This document shows positions 25,895 to 35,350 of a stretch of DNA of 64,000 nucleotides, piece by piece. The DNA is from Vibrio halioticoli NBRC 102217 (GTDB lineage: Bacteria; Pseudomonadota; Gammaproteobacteria; Enterobacterales; Vibrionaceae), in NCBI RefSeq assembly GCF_000496695.1, contig NZ_BAUJ01000021.1, forward strand, positions 16,038-80,037, written 5' to 3'. Position numbers and translations under genes: made by a program. The stretch's first letter is position 1, and every line of letters begins with the position of its first letter. The notes below the pieces were generated by a model that did no database searches, had not been told where the DNA came from, and saw only the letters and a program-made list of their open reading frames with translations.

Positions 25895-28035
25895 GTGCGC
25901 CCTCTATAAAAAAATCAGCAAAAGATCATCGTCCTAAAGTAATTAGTTTTCGCACAGCATTGGATGGATTGAACATCGCCGCCAGACAAAGTGTTCTATG
26001 GCCATGTCACGCCTTCAAAATCTCTATTCCGCAGAAGAAAAAGAGCGGCCTCAATGTGTTTGAAGAAGCTGTATTGAAGATAACAGAGATTGAATCTGGC
26101 GACACAGAAAATATTGCATTGGTCACTTGTTTGGAAAAGGAGCTGGTGGCCTTCATTCAGAATCGCCTAAACCAGCTCGGCCTATTGAATGATCGTTATG
26201 AGTTGTCTCAGTATGGACTGGAACTTCTGAATGAGTGGAAGAATAAAGCAGACGGAAATCTGGAATACACCGTGGCTACAGTGTTTGTAGATCTGCTGTC
26301 CGGGAAGCTTCTTCCATATGTTAGTATGGGGCAACAGAGTTATAAAAAAATCTCAAGGATTGGTGACAACGGATTTATTGATTTTCTAATCAATCCAACA
26401 AATGATAAGTCGACGGTCAGCGCAAGACAGATACGCCCTACAAAAGGCTCTTTCTGGAAAGCAGTTCCTGATTCTAACGATATCATCAGAGCCATCAGGG
26501 AGTTCAAGAAGAAATATAAACGGCATGCCCTGTTAATCCAAGATGTCGGTCAATATCCGCCTCCGGTGCCGATGGCTGAAGCCATATCTTTAAATGAGAT
26601 TCCTGAACTTGTTTACTTGCATTGTAATGTCCTTATCCAGATAGGAAATTCTGACCTTTTAGTGACGGATGGATGCGGATTTGGCTTTTCTGAAAGCTTT
26701 GCTAATTACCTTACTTCTCAGGACTGGCAGTGGGTCATAGATTTGAAAAATAAAGGGGTTATCGACCGTCTGAGCTCCGATCAAAGCAATAAGGAAGTAG
26801 AGAACGAGTCTTTAGAGGCGGACTGGTTGAAAAAATACCCACAGATAGCACGGAGGCTTCGACGCGCACAAGAGTATATTTCAGACGCTGAAAAGATCGA
26901 TGTTGATTCATCTAATGATGAGCAGGAATTTGGCCGCTTGACCAGCTTGGCAGTAGTCTCCTTGTATGAAGCAATAGAATGGGCGCTGAGATTTGTTGTC
27001 TCTGGCAACCCTGTGATTCACTGGGAACGCTTGTTCTCGTCACAGTCCTACCGGGAGAATGACAAGATATTGCGCTCGTTAGCTACCAAGATTGGGCTTG
27101 ATGTTCCTGACAGTTTAAGGGGCCTTCTTCAAGTGAAACCTGGAAAAATCAGAGCTTTTGAGCGCGGGGTTTCAGAGATGCAGCCGCTACTAGCTTTGGC
27201 AATAGCTGGTGCGATAAATGATCCCCAGCACCCGCTGAATCATCTGGCTATTCAGGACTCTGGATGTCTCTGCTTTATAAATGCGCTGAAAAAAGTCAGG
27301 GATCCTGTATCTCATGGAAATTCACCAGATGTTGAACTCTCGCCGGAAACCCTCAGGGGCTATTGCGATAGAACCACTCGGCTCATCCAGTCCCTAATAC
27401 CTGATATAACTGAAGATGATTATACAGCAAAAATAAGGAAAGGAAGAGATATTGATCAGGTCAGATTGAAAGCCAGGATCGATTTGGATAAGTCATTAGG
27501 AATTGGATTTGTTCAAAATATTTTACCATTATTGCGGGAAGAGTTGGTCAAAGCAACGATATTAAGCCAGAAGGAGACTCTGGATGACGAACAGCTTCAG
27601 CGCTATATAAATTTGTTGGCGTCCATTATGCAATTGTCGTTGTTAGAAGCTGCGAAGGGCCGGAGAACATTAGTCAAAAATCGAAATAAGTTGAGGGATG
27701 AAGCGATTGAAAAAATCGTTCAATCTGGTTTTTTTCCAGCGCCTGATGCAATACCTGCACAAATTAGCACAGTAAATGTGGATCGACTATATCGTGCTAC
27801 TCAAGGCTCAAGCACAACTCTTGGGGCTCAACTTCTTGCACTCTGTTTAGTCGCATCAAAAAGTGAATTGTTAGATCTAAAAAGGTGTTTTCCGAATTGC
27901 TTTGAGCTTATCTCCAAGTTGATAAAACTTCGTGGTCACGGTAATCATCATCAACTTGACTTTACAAGGGAAAACTTGGAGTCATTAAAAATAAATGTAT
28001 TCACACTAGTCAAAATAATTATGGAAGTATTTTAA
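25891..28035 (+). CDS. Large protein with two HEPN-like RNase motifs, 714 aa
   Basis: I recognise no full-length family. Two R-x4-H elements of HEPN type are visible: VRDPVSHG near residue 470, in a helical context (FINALKKVRDPVSHG), and LRGHGNHH near 681. HEPN nucleases cut RNA in abortive phage defence. The N-terminal 130 residues (LGLLNDRYELSQYGLELL) look like a winged helix. Placement between an SF1 helicase and a coiled-coil McrB-like gene fits the HEPN subunit described in CoCoNuT systems, as I recall them. It overlaps the helicase gene by ATGA and the next gene by one base. Confidence 0.7.
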   Translation: MSAPSIKKSAKDHRPKVISFRTALDGLNIAARQSVLWPCHAFKISIPQKKKSGLNVFEEAVLKITEIESGDTENIALVTCLEKELVAFIQNRLNQLGLLNDRYELSQYGLELLNEWKNKADGNLEYTVATVFVDLLSGKLLPYVSMGQQSYKKISRIGDNGFIDFLINPTNDKSTVSARQIRPTKGSFWKAVPDSNDIIRAIREFKKKYKRHALLIQDVGQYPPPVPMAEAISLNEIPELVYLHCNVLIQIGNSDLLVTDGCGFGFSESFANYLTSQDWQWVIDLKNKGVIDRLSSDQSNKEVENESLEADWLKKYPQIARRLRRAQEYISDAEKIDVDSSNDEQEFGRLTSLAVVSLYEAIEWALRFVVSGNPVIHWERLFSSQSYRENDKILRSLATKIGLDVPDSLRGLLQVKPGKIRAFERGVSEMQPLLALAIAGAINDPQHPLNHLAIQDSGCLCFINALKKVRDPVSHGNSPDVELSPETLRGYCDRTTRLIQSLIPDITEDDYTAKIRKGRDIDQVRLKARIDLDKSLGIGFVQNILPLLREELVKATILSQKETLDDEQLQRYINLLASIMQLSLLEAAKGRRTLVKNRNKLRDEAIEKIVQSGFFPAPDAIPAQISTVNVDRLYRATQGSSTTLGAQLLALCLVASKSELLDLKRCFPNCFELISKLIKLRGHGNHHQLDFTRENLESLKINVFTLVKIIMEVF

Positions 28036-31001
28036 TGAACTCTAAAAGAAATAATAGCACCCAGGTAACTGTAAATAATGGAAAGGGAGGTCAGGCTGAC
28101 AGAACTATATACTGCAAAGAGGAAGACCTCCTGAAAAAACAGCAGGAACTGAAGGAATTAGAATATTCTCTGAGCCAAAAAAAGACCTCTATCGCTCAAA
28201 AGGAACAGGCGCTAAAGGCTGCTAAAGACGTGATAGCCAAAAAAGAAGCTGAGATGAATGACAAACGTGTTCATCTAGAAGAGATGGAGCTTCAGGCAAA
28301 AAATGGTTTCCCGAAGCTCTTTGAGGAAAAGTTTGCTGGTTTAAGAAAACAATTGGAGCAGCGGGAAGCCAAGTGTATGGACGAGTTGGAATCTCTTGAA
28401 GGAGAAAAAGAAAAATTGCGGCAGAGAGAGGTGGCGGTACAAAAAGCTGAAGTCCAAAGGGACAATGGGTATGCAGATGCTCGGGCAAAGCTTGATGACG
28501 AGCTCTTCAATCTCCGGAAAGAACAGGAAAAAGAGTTGGAATCTCTTGAAGGAGAAAAAGAAAAATTGCGGCAGAGAGAGGTGGCGGTACAAAAAGCTGA
28601 ACTTCAAAGGGACAATGGGTATGCAGATGCTCGGGCAAAGCTTGATGACGAGCTATTCAATCTTCGGAAAGAACAAAAAAAAGAGTTGGAGTCAAAACGA
28701 GCATACACTCTGACTGCGATTGAAAAGGAACTTTCGCAGGAGAGGGCATCGAGAATAGCAGCCTTGGAGAAAGAGGTCGCTGATAGATTTAAAGCTCATG
28801 AGGTGGCGATTCAACAGGAAAAGGATGAGCTCGAACAAAAAAGGAAAACTCTCCTGAAGGATCAAGCTGAGCTTGATGAGCTCAAGGATGAGCTTGAGTA
28901 CCAAAAGCAGCGCCTTCAATCTCGTAAAGAAACTCTTGAAGAAAGAGAAGTGACTTTGAATCTTGAGGTTGATACCAAGATTGTTGAACGGAAACAATCT
29001 TTCGAGAATGAGAAGTCTGTACTTAATGATGAAATTGCCCGTTTGAGAGACTCCCTCAAAACAAGCTGTGCTCTCATTTCAAATTTCGAAGAACTGAGGC
29101 ATAAACTGGATGATGAAGACCCAGCCGCTGTTTTACTCAAACTAAAAACGTATGAAGAGGAAATTAAAAAGCTGCGCGATGACCTTGCCACACGACCCAC
29201 ACAGGAAATGCAAGAAACTTTTGATCGCTTGAAATCAGAACAGAGAGAACTGCAGCAGACCTACGAGCGACTCGCTGAAGAAAATCAGGTTCTCAGAAGT
29301 TCAGCGCGCGCACAATCGGATCTTGAAATGCAGGTATCAGAGCTGACCGATAAAAATAAATCTTTGCTGAGGCGGTTTGAATCAATGGATGCCGAAAATA
29401 ATCGATTAATGGAGGAACTTAAACGTTTACAATCCTCGTACGAACGTGAACAGGACCGTGAGGCAAGGATTCGGGATATTGAAGAGCCTTATGTTCAGAA
29501 AGTGTTACCAAGATCAACTAAATTGATAAAAGAAGTTGAACAGTATCGCCCATTAACGGCTGCTAAAGAAAATGGCAAACAACTAACTTCCGAACAATCT
29601 GAATTATTGGTAAAACTTGAGAAAGATATAACGAAAGGTGAGCTAGAATGGCTCGATCATATCAGAGAGTCTTGCATTGACTACGGTTTAAGGTTCCCGC
29701 GCCGGATACTCCATGCGTTCCATACTGCATTAAAAACCTCCGAGTGGTCTCCTGTGACGGTTCTAGCTGGTGTTAGTGGTACAGGCAAATCTGAACTCCC
29801 TCGGTTATATTCTCATTTTGGAGGTGTGAACTTTCTAAGCCTTTCTGTTCAGCCAAACTGGGATAGCCAAGAATCCATGCTTGGCTTCTTTAACTCAATT
29901 GACAATAAATTTGATTCTCAACCTGTTCTCAATTTGTTGACTCAAACCCAAAAAAGAAAATCAGAAGAATACCCTCTTGGTCTCAAAGATGCTATGAACC
30001 TTGTGTTGATGGATGAGATGAACCTTGCTCATGTTGAGCTCTATTTTGCCGAATTCTTAAGTAAGCTTGAACAAAGACGTGGCTGTAAAGGTAACGAGGT
30101 TCCCAATCTTGAAGTTAAACTCGGTGCGGGTATTCAACATTATGACTTACCACTGGGAAGGAATGTACTTTGGGCTGGTACTATGAACCAGGATGAAACA
30201 ACCAAATCCCTCTCAGATAAAGTATTAGATCGCGGAACAGTTATTAACTTTCCTCGCCCAACAACTCTTGAAAGACGGAGTAAACTAAAACCATTGGGTG
30301 AACGAGAAGCTCTACTATCTCGTAAATTGTGGGAAAGTTGGTGGTGTAGAGAAAGTAAGTTCACAGATGATCAAATTTTGCCATTCAAAAGCTTTATTGA
30401 AGAGATGAATATATCACTATCCATGGTTGGTAGAGCACTAGGACATCGAGTATGGCAATCTATCGAATACTACATGGCAAATTATCCAGACGTGCAGGAA
30501 GCTCAGAGGAATAATGATGATGTAAACTTAGCTAAAGCGATGAAAATCGCTTTTGAAGATCAGCTTGTCCAGAAGGTTATGCCCAAATTACGTGGTATTG
30601 AAACACGAGGAAAATCCAAAACGGAGTGCCTTGAAAAAATCCGAGCTCAGCTAGTTAGTGGAGACTACTCAATTGTAGCGGATTTTGATTGGGCGTGTAG
30701 TGATATTAATTATGGCCAGTTCATCTGGAGTAGTGCTAATTATTTAAAGGATGATGTTCCTGTAGAAGAACTCAAGACACAATACTCTGAAAGTCTTGAT
30801 ACAGTCGTTTCTATGCAAGTGGAACCTAGCACCAATGTAAATACATCAAACCAGATACCTGATGAGCTTATTAACCATGCTAGAAATCAATCAAAGGACC
30901 TGTGTCAACTGACAATAGCAGAGATTAAAAAGGTCATTGGGTGTTCAGGAAAAGAAGCCAAATCCCTGAAAGAGTTGTGCAACAACACGAAGGAATCATA
31001 G
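28035..31001 (+). CDS. Coiled-coil McrB-like AAA+ NTPase, 988 aa
   Basis: Residues about 25-490 are nearly continuous coiled coil, including a 50-residue segment repeated in tandem. The C-terminal AAA+ domain is McrB-like: Walker A GVSGTGKSE near 578-586, LVLMDEMNLA (Walker B) near 655, and WAGTMNQDETTKSLSDKVLDR near 713 as the McrB NTxD-type signature (here MNQD). McrB proteins are GTP- or ATP-driven hexamers that activate the McrC nuclease encoded beside them. Here the partner is the DUF2357 protein that follows. The long coiled coil is the hallmark of CoCoNuT-type McrB. The AAA+ part is poorer in GC than the coiled-coil part. Confidence 0.85.
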   Translation: MNSKRNNSTQVTVNNGKGGQADRTIYCKEEDLLKKQQELKELEYSLSQKKTSIAQKEQALKAAKDVIAKKEAEMNDKRVHLEEMELQAKNGFPKLFEEKFAGLRKQLEQREAKCMDELESLEGEKEKLRQREVAVQKAEVQRDNGYADARAKLDDELFNLRKEQEKELESLEGEKEKLRQREVAVQKAELQRDNGYADARAKLDDELFNLRKEQKKELESKRAYTLTAIEKELSQERASRIAALEKEVADRFKAHEVAIQQEKDELEQKRKTLLKDQAELDELKDELEYQKQRLQSRKETLEEREVTLNLEVDTKIVERKQSFENEKSVLNDEIARLRDSLKTSCALISNFEELRHKLDDEDPAAVLLKLKTYEEEIKKLRDDLATRPTQEMQETFDRLKSEQRELQQTYERLAEENQVLRSSARAQSDLEMQVSELTDKNKSLLRRFESMDAENNRLMEELKRLQSSYEREQDREARIRDIEEPYVQKVLPRSTKLIKEVEQYRPLTAAKENGKQLTSEQSELLVKLEKDITKGELEWLDHIRESCIDYGLRFPRRILHAFHTALKTSEWSPVTVLAGVSGTGKSELPRLYSHFGGVNFLSLSVQPNWDSQESMLGFFNSIDNKFDSQPVLNLLTQTQKRKSEEYPLGLKDAMNLVLMDEMNLAHVELYFAEFLSKLEQRRGCKGNEVPNLEVKLGAGIQHYDLPLGRNVLWAGTMNQDETTKSLSDKVLDRGTVINFPRPTTLERRSKLKPLGEREALLSRKLWESWWCRESKFTDDQILPFKSFIEEMNISLSMVGRALGHRVWQSIEYYMANYPDVQEAQRNNDDVNLAKAMKIAFEDQLVQKVMPKLRGIETRGKSKTECLEKIRAQLVSGDYSIVADFDWACSDINYGQFIWSSANYLKDDVPVEELKTQYSESLDTVVSMQVEPSTNVNTSNQIPDELINHARNQSKDLCQLTIAEIKKVIGCSGKEAKSLKELCNNTKES
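28383..28682 (+). repeat. Two tandem 150-bp coding repeats in the coiled coil
   Basis: Units 28383-28532 and 28533-28682 differ at only 6 positions by my count, giving two 50-residue copies that differ at two residues (Val/Leu and Glu/Lys). A third start (GAGTTGGA) follows at 28683. The period keeps the reading frame, and 50 residues equals four heptads plus two hendecads, so the coiled coil could continue without a break. Near-identity at silent sites points to recent duplication or ongoing copy-number change. Confidence 0.95.
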
Positions 31002-31004
31002 GTT

Positions 31005-34000
31005 ATGGGGGGGTCCTTAAAGATTGACTCTATCGAGTCTTTTTACAAAGCATTGAAGAGTCATGATGAAACTAAATCCAAGGCCGCTTTGATGCTACTA
31101 GCACGCAACTGGCTTACTGATATGACGAACTTTGATCCTATCTCTGGCTATGCTCAGCATACGAGCATCATGGAATTTTTAGGGGCAGAGGCGACGTTGA
31201 TGCAGGATACACAGCCAGATAGAGAGGTTAAGGAGCGCTTATATCGTATTGTGTCGCACACAAAAGAAGCTGTACTGGCAATCATGGAGCATACTCAGGA
31301 TAAAATATTACGAGAGCATGCAATGCTGCCTATATATGCAGCAAGAGAGGTTGACAGCAACAGTGTTCAATGGCTCAGCCGTCGGCCGGGAAGAACACTC
31401 CGAGAGAAGCTTTCCGGTAAACCTTATATGAAGGCTGTCAGAAGGAGATCGAGTGTTGATACAGCAGAAAACCGACTATTAAGAGCTTTTCTATCTCGGC
31501 TGGAGCGTATTCTGATTGAAAGACAGATTGCTTTGTCTGCAACGACAGAAGAGACCTGCGAGGAACTGCTTGTTTCCCTTCAACGCTGGCTTAGAACTGA
31601 AGATGCCACTGAAATTGGCAATTGGGGCAATCTTCCGCCCAACAACACGCTTCTACAGAATAAGCGTTATCGGAAGGTCTGGGATGGATGGCTCTGGCTT
31701 CAAGCTATCGATGAGCAGATCATAGAGGATAGCAAAAGAGTCAATAGGGATGTCCTCAGCGTTCTTTATTGGAGTACCCTTTCCATGCTTAGCCATAGTG
31801 GTCGCTTCCGGATAGTTCAGCAACCGGTCAGTCTTGATTATGACAGTTTTTCTATAGCTCCAGAATTACCTGTCCGAGGATTTTTGTTTTCTGCGTGCGA
31901 CTCCAAGCTTAAAGGCAAGATAAAAACCATAAACCTGGAAAAAAAATTTGGCTTTGTAACACGAGAAAGTGGCGGCGATTTATTTTTTCATAAAAGCAAT
32001 TTTTCAAAAAAATTAGCGTTCGATTCATTATCTATTGGAGATGAACTTTCTTTTACTATCGGCAGTAACCGACAGGGCGAATGTGCTGACGACATAACTC
32101 TTCCAGCAGAAATCATCCCTGTCGATTTCAATTTGACGGGTGATAAATGGAAGATACAAGTCTGTGAGGATAAGTACTTATTACAGATCGTTTCTGGGAA
32201 TCTTGTTATTGAGCAAACTCAGGGCGCACAAAAGAAAATAAAAATAGAGGTAGCATCTCTCAAAGGGATACCGAAGGCGATACTGTCATTAATCGAAGAT
32301 GCCCCGTTTGAATACTCTGCACCGACTAATAATCAAAGTGGCTCAATACGGATGGATAGCTCTGTGGTGGATCTGTGTTCTATCCGTCCCGCATTCACGA
32401 ATAATACTGGTTCTCAGGTACATCTACCGTTCAGGTTGCTTCAGCAAGTTTGGATACATGAGGACGGCACGAAACAAATTATTGATTGTGGCAGTGCAAC
32501 GGCAATAGTTCTGCGATCCGACATTCAAACTATAAGCATGCTGAGTCTATTTTCATATAGCTCAACACTGTCCGATGCCTTCAAAATTAGTGCATCGATG
32601 TTTTTTACAAAAAAGTTGAGTGATTATATTAAGGTAGACAAGTTGACCTATCTTGTCCCTGATTGGGGCAATGACTTCGCTCTGGAGGGAATAAGAAAAA
32701 GCGTCAATTTTTACTTTAATGAGTCTACACCTATTCCCCACAGCATAGCTGCTATCTTTGCATGGCAATCATCGAAGCAATTTCTACAGGACAAAGTCCG
32801 AGAGAATGATTTTGTGCTGGTAGTTGATTCATTTGACGGCGGCATTTCAATAACCCCAGTTCAGGCAATATACCAAAAAGAGCTGGACGAAAAATTGCCT
32901 GAGACACAAGGCATCAGCTGGGAAAGACATCCTACGATTAATGTGCCAAACAGAAGCATTCATATTGCTATGGCTCGCAATCTTGATCGTAATACCTGCC
33001 AGACATCTGAAGAGCTCCTCCATTTGTTCGGCTTTGATGGTTTAACCAATGACTCCGGGAATGTATCCTTTGTGACCAATGAGCACTGGTATCACTTATC
33101 GGGTTCTATTCGGGATGTTTTGACTCAGGATTTAGATCTCAATCTATTTTCAAACGACGCTATCAGTGACTACTTGAATTCTACAAACAGGGATTGTCGG
33201 GGAGTTGGTGTTTTTATCCTGCCTCTTGAGGATACAATCAGGAAACCTGATGTGCGAATGGATTACAAGTGGCTGGGGTCTGCATGGTCGACAATTAAAG
33301 GCTGCCAGAATTTAAACAGATGGCAAGAGGAAGTTGATGACATTGCCCTTTGGCGTGATCATCTTCCAAAGCTGTCGATCAGAGTTGTACGTGATGGCCA
33401 TTTTGAAAATTTCTATTTGGTAAAAGATGCGACAGTAACACCGCAACGTGGCAGAACTGTGAATATACCAGTAGAAGAGTCATTTACTCTTCCAGCCGGA
33501 CAAACGCATTACAGTTTTCCTCTGCAACAGGGAGAAGGTAATAAAGAAATGCAGTTTATTGCATACCTGAAGTCGCCAGCATTCCCTTTGAAAGCGGCCA
33601 CGGCCTGCAAGCTGAAGATGACCTACACCTATGGAGCAGATGATCCATACGAATTAAAATTCATTCCGTTAGATTCAGCGGAACCCGGTTTTAAATCCAT
33701 TCGGGTTGAATGGCGCTCAGTATCAGAGTGTGGGGCAGCCGATCTTGATAACTTGCCGGTTCCAGATTTTCCAGCCCGTAAAAGCTGGTTAGATTTTCAG
33801 GAGTTTCCTAAAGAGGATGGCAAAAACTTCTCTGACCTTTTGGACTGGGTCAAAAGAGACATCGAAAAAATCTCTGATATCTCACACAATGGCCGTGTTT
33901 CCGGATTGATACCTAAGTGGATAGACAAAGGAAAAGGTAATGTTTTCTGCTTTATTGATGATGTGTTTGTTCACAAGACCTCGTTGCATCTGAGAAAGGA

Positions 34001-34946
34001 TCAAGATTTGCCACAACGTGGTGAATTACTCTCATTTTATAAAGTAAAAGATACGAAAGGAAAATCATCAGCAGAAGATGTGACAATCGGTACAGATAGT
34101 CCAAAGAGCTGCTTCTTATCTAAAAGTCTCCGATTTCCAGCATTAACCATCTGGAATCATGACCACTCCCTTTCAGAGTCAGATGTGCCTGATAGTTTTA
34201 GAGACACGATATTCGAAGGTACTCAAAAAATTATATCAATAATTGAGTCAGAAAATATGCCGGACTCTTTAAAAGAGGAGCTGTTCTTCTTTCTGTGTTG
34301 CCAACATAAGGATGCCCCAGAGGTTGTTGGTTCCCGACTTCTTGAAGCTGTGAATGATAAAAATCTTTTGCGGAGGTACCACAAGAACATTGCTTTCGCC
34401 ATCGGTAATGCCGAACTGCCATACCAACAAGAGCTATTGGAGAATGCTATCAACCCCATTGATAATGAGGGCCTAACCAGATCCATTACCATGGAGGTTT
34501 TGTCGATAGCCCTTTGGCGTTCCAAAACATTGATCAACAAATTGACTAAAGAGGATCTCGAAGCTTTATCCGATAACTTATATGGTTGCCTTGAGTTCGA
34601 CTTTCAGAAGGTTGTTAATGATGGAAAAGGATATCAGGTAGCGACTCTCTGTAAGCATTTGGAGCTTCTTCTTGCTCTCCTTAGAAGCCGAGGGATTGAG
34701 GATGAAGAGTTCAAAATGGTTTTCGCTCCAGATAATGATTTGACCAAAAAATATGTGACCTTGGTAGATGATATTTCTAGAATAGTATTTGATAGTGACA
34801 TTGAGCTAAAGTCCCGAATCAGCCTTCAAATTGAAAAGCCGGAAATGTTCCTCAACACACCTGATCTGTTATATGCATTGCGGATGTACCTAACAGGTGA
34901 TTTTGGAGCGAATACTATAAGTATTACGGGAGTAAGTGATGAGTAA
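31005..34946 (+). CDS. DUF2357 (McrC-type) protein with two cold-shock-like domains, 1313 aa
   Basis: The N-terminal region carries a DUF2357-like segment (RRPGRTLREKLSG, then SSVDTAENRLLRAFLSRLE, near 126-167), as found in McrC-type partners of McrB. An inserted cold-shock OB domain is clear near 303-365 (GKIKTINLEKKFGFVTRES, then DLFFHKSNF). A second, more divergent one lies near 964-1028 (GKGNVFCFIDDVFVHKTSL). These suggest RNA or ssDNA binding. I do not see an intact D-x(n)-ExK nuclease motif, so cutting may fall to other operon members. This is the last intact gene of the operon. Confidence 0.75.
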   Translation: MGGSLKIDSIESFYKALKSHDETKSKAALMLLARNWLTDMTNFDPISGYAQHTSIMEFLGAEATLMQDTQPDREVKERLYRIVSHTKEAVLAIMEHTQDKILREHAMLPIYAAREVDSNSVQWLSRRPGRTLREKLSGKPYMKAVRRRSSVDTAENRLLRAFLSRLERILIERQIALSATTEETCEELLVSLQRWLRTEDATEIGNWGNLPPNNTLLQNKRYRKVWDGWLWLQAIDEQIIEDSKRVNRDVLSVLYWSTLSMLSHSGRFRIVQQPVSLDYDSFSIAPELPVRGFLFSACDSKLKGKIKTINLEKKFGFVTRESGGDLFFHKSNFSKKLAFDSLSIGDELSFTIGSNRQGECADDITLPAEIIPVDFNLTGDKWKIQVCEDKYLLQIVSGNLVIEQTQGAQKKIKIEVASLKGIPKAILSLIEDAPFEYSAPTNNQSGSIRMDSSVVDLCSIRPAFTNNTGSQVHLPFRLLQQVWIHEDGTKQIIDCGSATAIVLRSDIQTISMLSLFSYSSTLSDAFKISASMFFTKKLSDYIKVDKLTYLVPDWGNDFALEGIRKSVNFYFNESTPIPHSIAAIFAWQSSKQFLQDKVRENDFVLVVDSFDGGISITPVQAIYQKELDEKLPETQGISWERHPTINVPNRSIHIAMARNLDRNTCQTSEELLHLFGFDGLTNDSGNVSFVTNEHWYHLSGSIRDVLTQDLDLNLFSNDAISDYLNSTNRDCRGVGVFILPLEDTIRKPDVRMDYKWLGSAWSTIKGCQNLNRWQEEVDDIALWRDHLPKLSIRVVRDGHFENFYLVKDATVTPQRGRTVNIPVEESFTLPAGQTHYSFPLQQGEGNKEMQFIAYLKSPAFPLKAATACKLKMTYTYGADDPYELKFIPLDSAEPGFKSIRVEWRSVSECGAADLDNLPVPDFPARKSWLDFQEFPKEDGKNFSDLLDWVKRDIEKISDISHNGRVSGLIPKWIDKGKGNVFCFIDDVFVHKTSLHLRKDQDLPQRGELLSFYKVKDTKGKSSAEDVTIGTDSPKSCFLSKSLRFPALTIWNHDHSLSESDVPDSFRDTIFEGTQKIISIIESENMPDSLKEELFFFLCCQHKDAPEVVGSRLLEAVNDKNLLRRYHKNIAFAIGNAELPYQQELLENAINPIDNEGLTRSITMEVLSIALWRSKTLINKLTKEDLEALSDNLYGCLEFDFQKVVNDGKGYQVATLCKHLELLLALLRSRGIEDEEFKMVFAPDNDLTKKYVTLVDDISRIVFDSDIELKSRISLQIEKPEMFLNTPDLLYALRMYLTGDFGANTISITGVSDE

Positions 34947-34965
34947 ACCAAGTTTTTTTAGTTGA
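34939..34965 (+). pseudogene. Truncated start of a lost downstream gene
   Basis: An ATG overlaps the end of the DUF2357 gene in the same ATGA-like way as other operon junctions, but the frame reads only MSKPSFFS before a stop. It may be the start of a further operon gene whose body was deleted. It is very short, so chance is a serious alternative. Confidence 0.3.
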
Positions 34966-34984
34966 GTACACACAGATAGTAGTT

Positions 34985-35281
34985 GTGTTGAGTGACCCTA
35001 GTCCTGAATGTCAACAAGGTAAACTGTACAAGTATGAGTCCGCAACTCTGCTGCTAATTACCGGAAAAAGCCCGTTTGTACAGGAGTCGCATGTCATGGA
35101 GCTATTGCTCTGTAACGAACGCTTAGGAGTTTGCTACCAATCACATAAATACCCTAAGCTTTACTATGCGGGATGGAACTACCTAGGATTGAACCACGTC
35201 ATACTGGGAGGTCATCAACTACTGGGTGAGATAGATAATGACCAGATCCCAGTCTGGCAGTATCCCTTACTCAAGAGCTGA
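34985..35281 (+). CDS. Hypothetical or truncated protein, 98 aa
   Basis: No family recognised. The sequence is rich in Tyr, Leu and His (YYAGWNYLGLNHVILGGHQ). It begins at a GTG with no convincing ribosome site and ends 70 bases before the CARF gene. It could be the residue of a gene lost between the operon and the CARF gene, or a small partner of the CARF protein. No other gene lies in 34966-35350. Confidence 0.4.
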   Translation: MLSDPSPECQQGKLYKYESATLLLITGKSPFVQESHVMELLLCNERLGVCYQSHKYPKLYYAGWNYLGLNHVILGGHQLLGEIDNDQIPVWQYPLLKS

Positions 35282-35350
35282 TCGTTACTTTTAGCCAACC
35301 AGATATGTGAGATCATAGCTACGCAATTAACTAATTTATAAGAGAAAATA

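Noticed and set aside
28222..28713. Several open frames opposite or alongside the coiled-coil repeat region
   Set aside because: They arise from the low-complexity Lys/Glu codons of the McrB-like gene on the other frames and have no family resemblance or ribosome sites.
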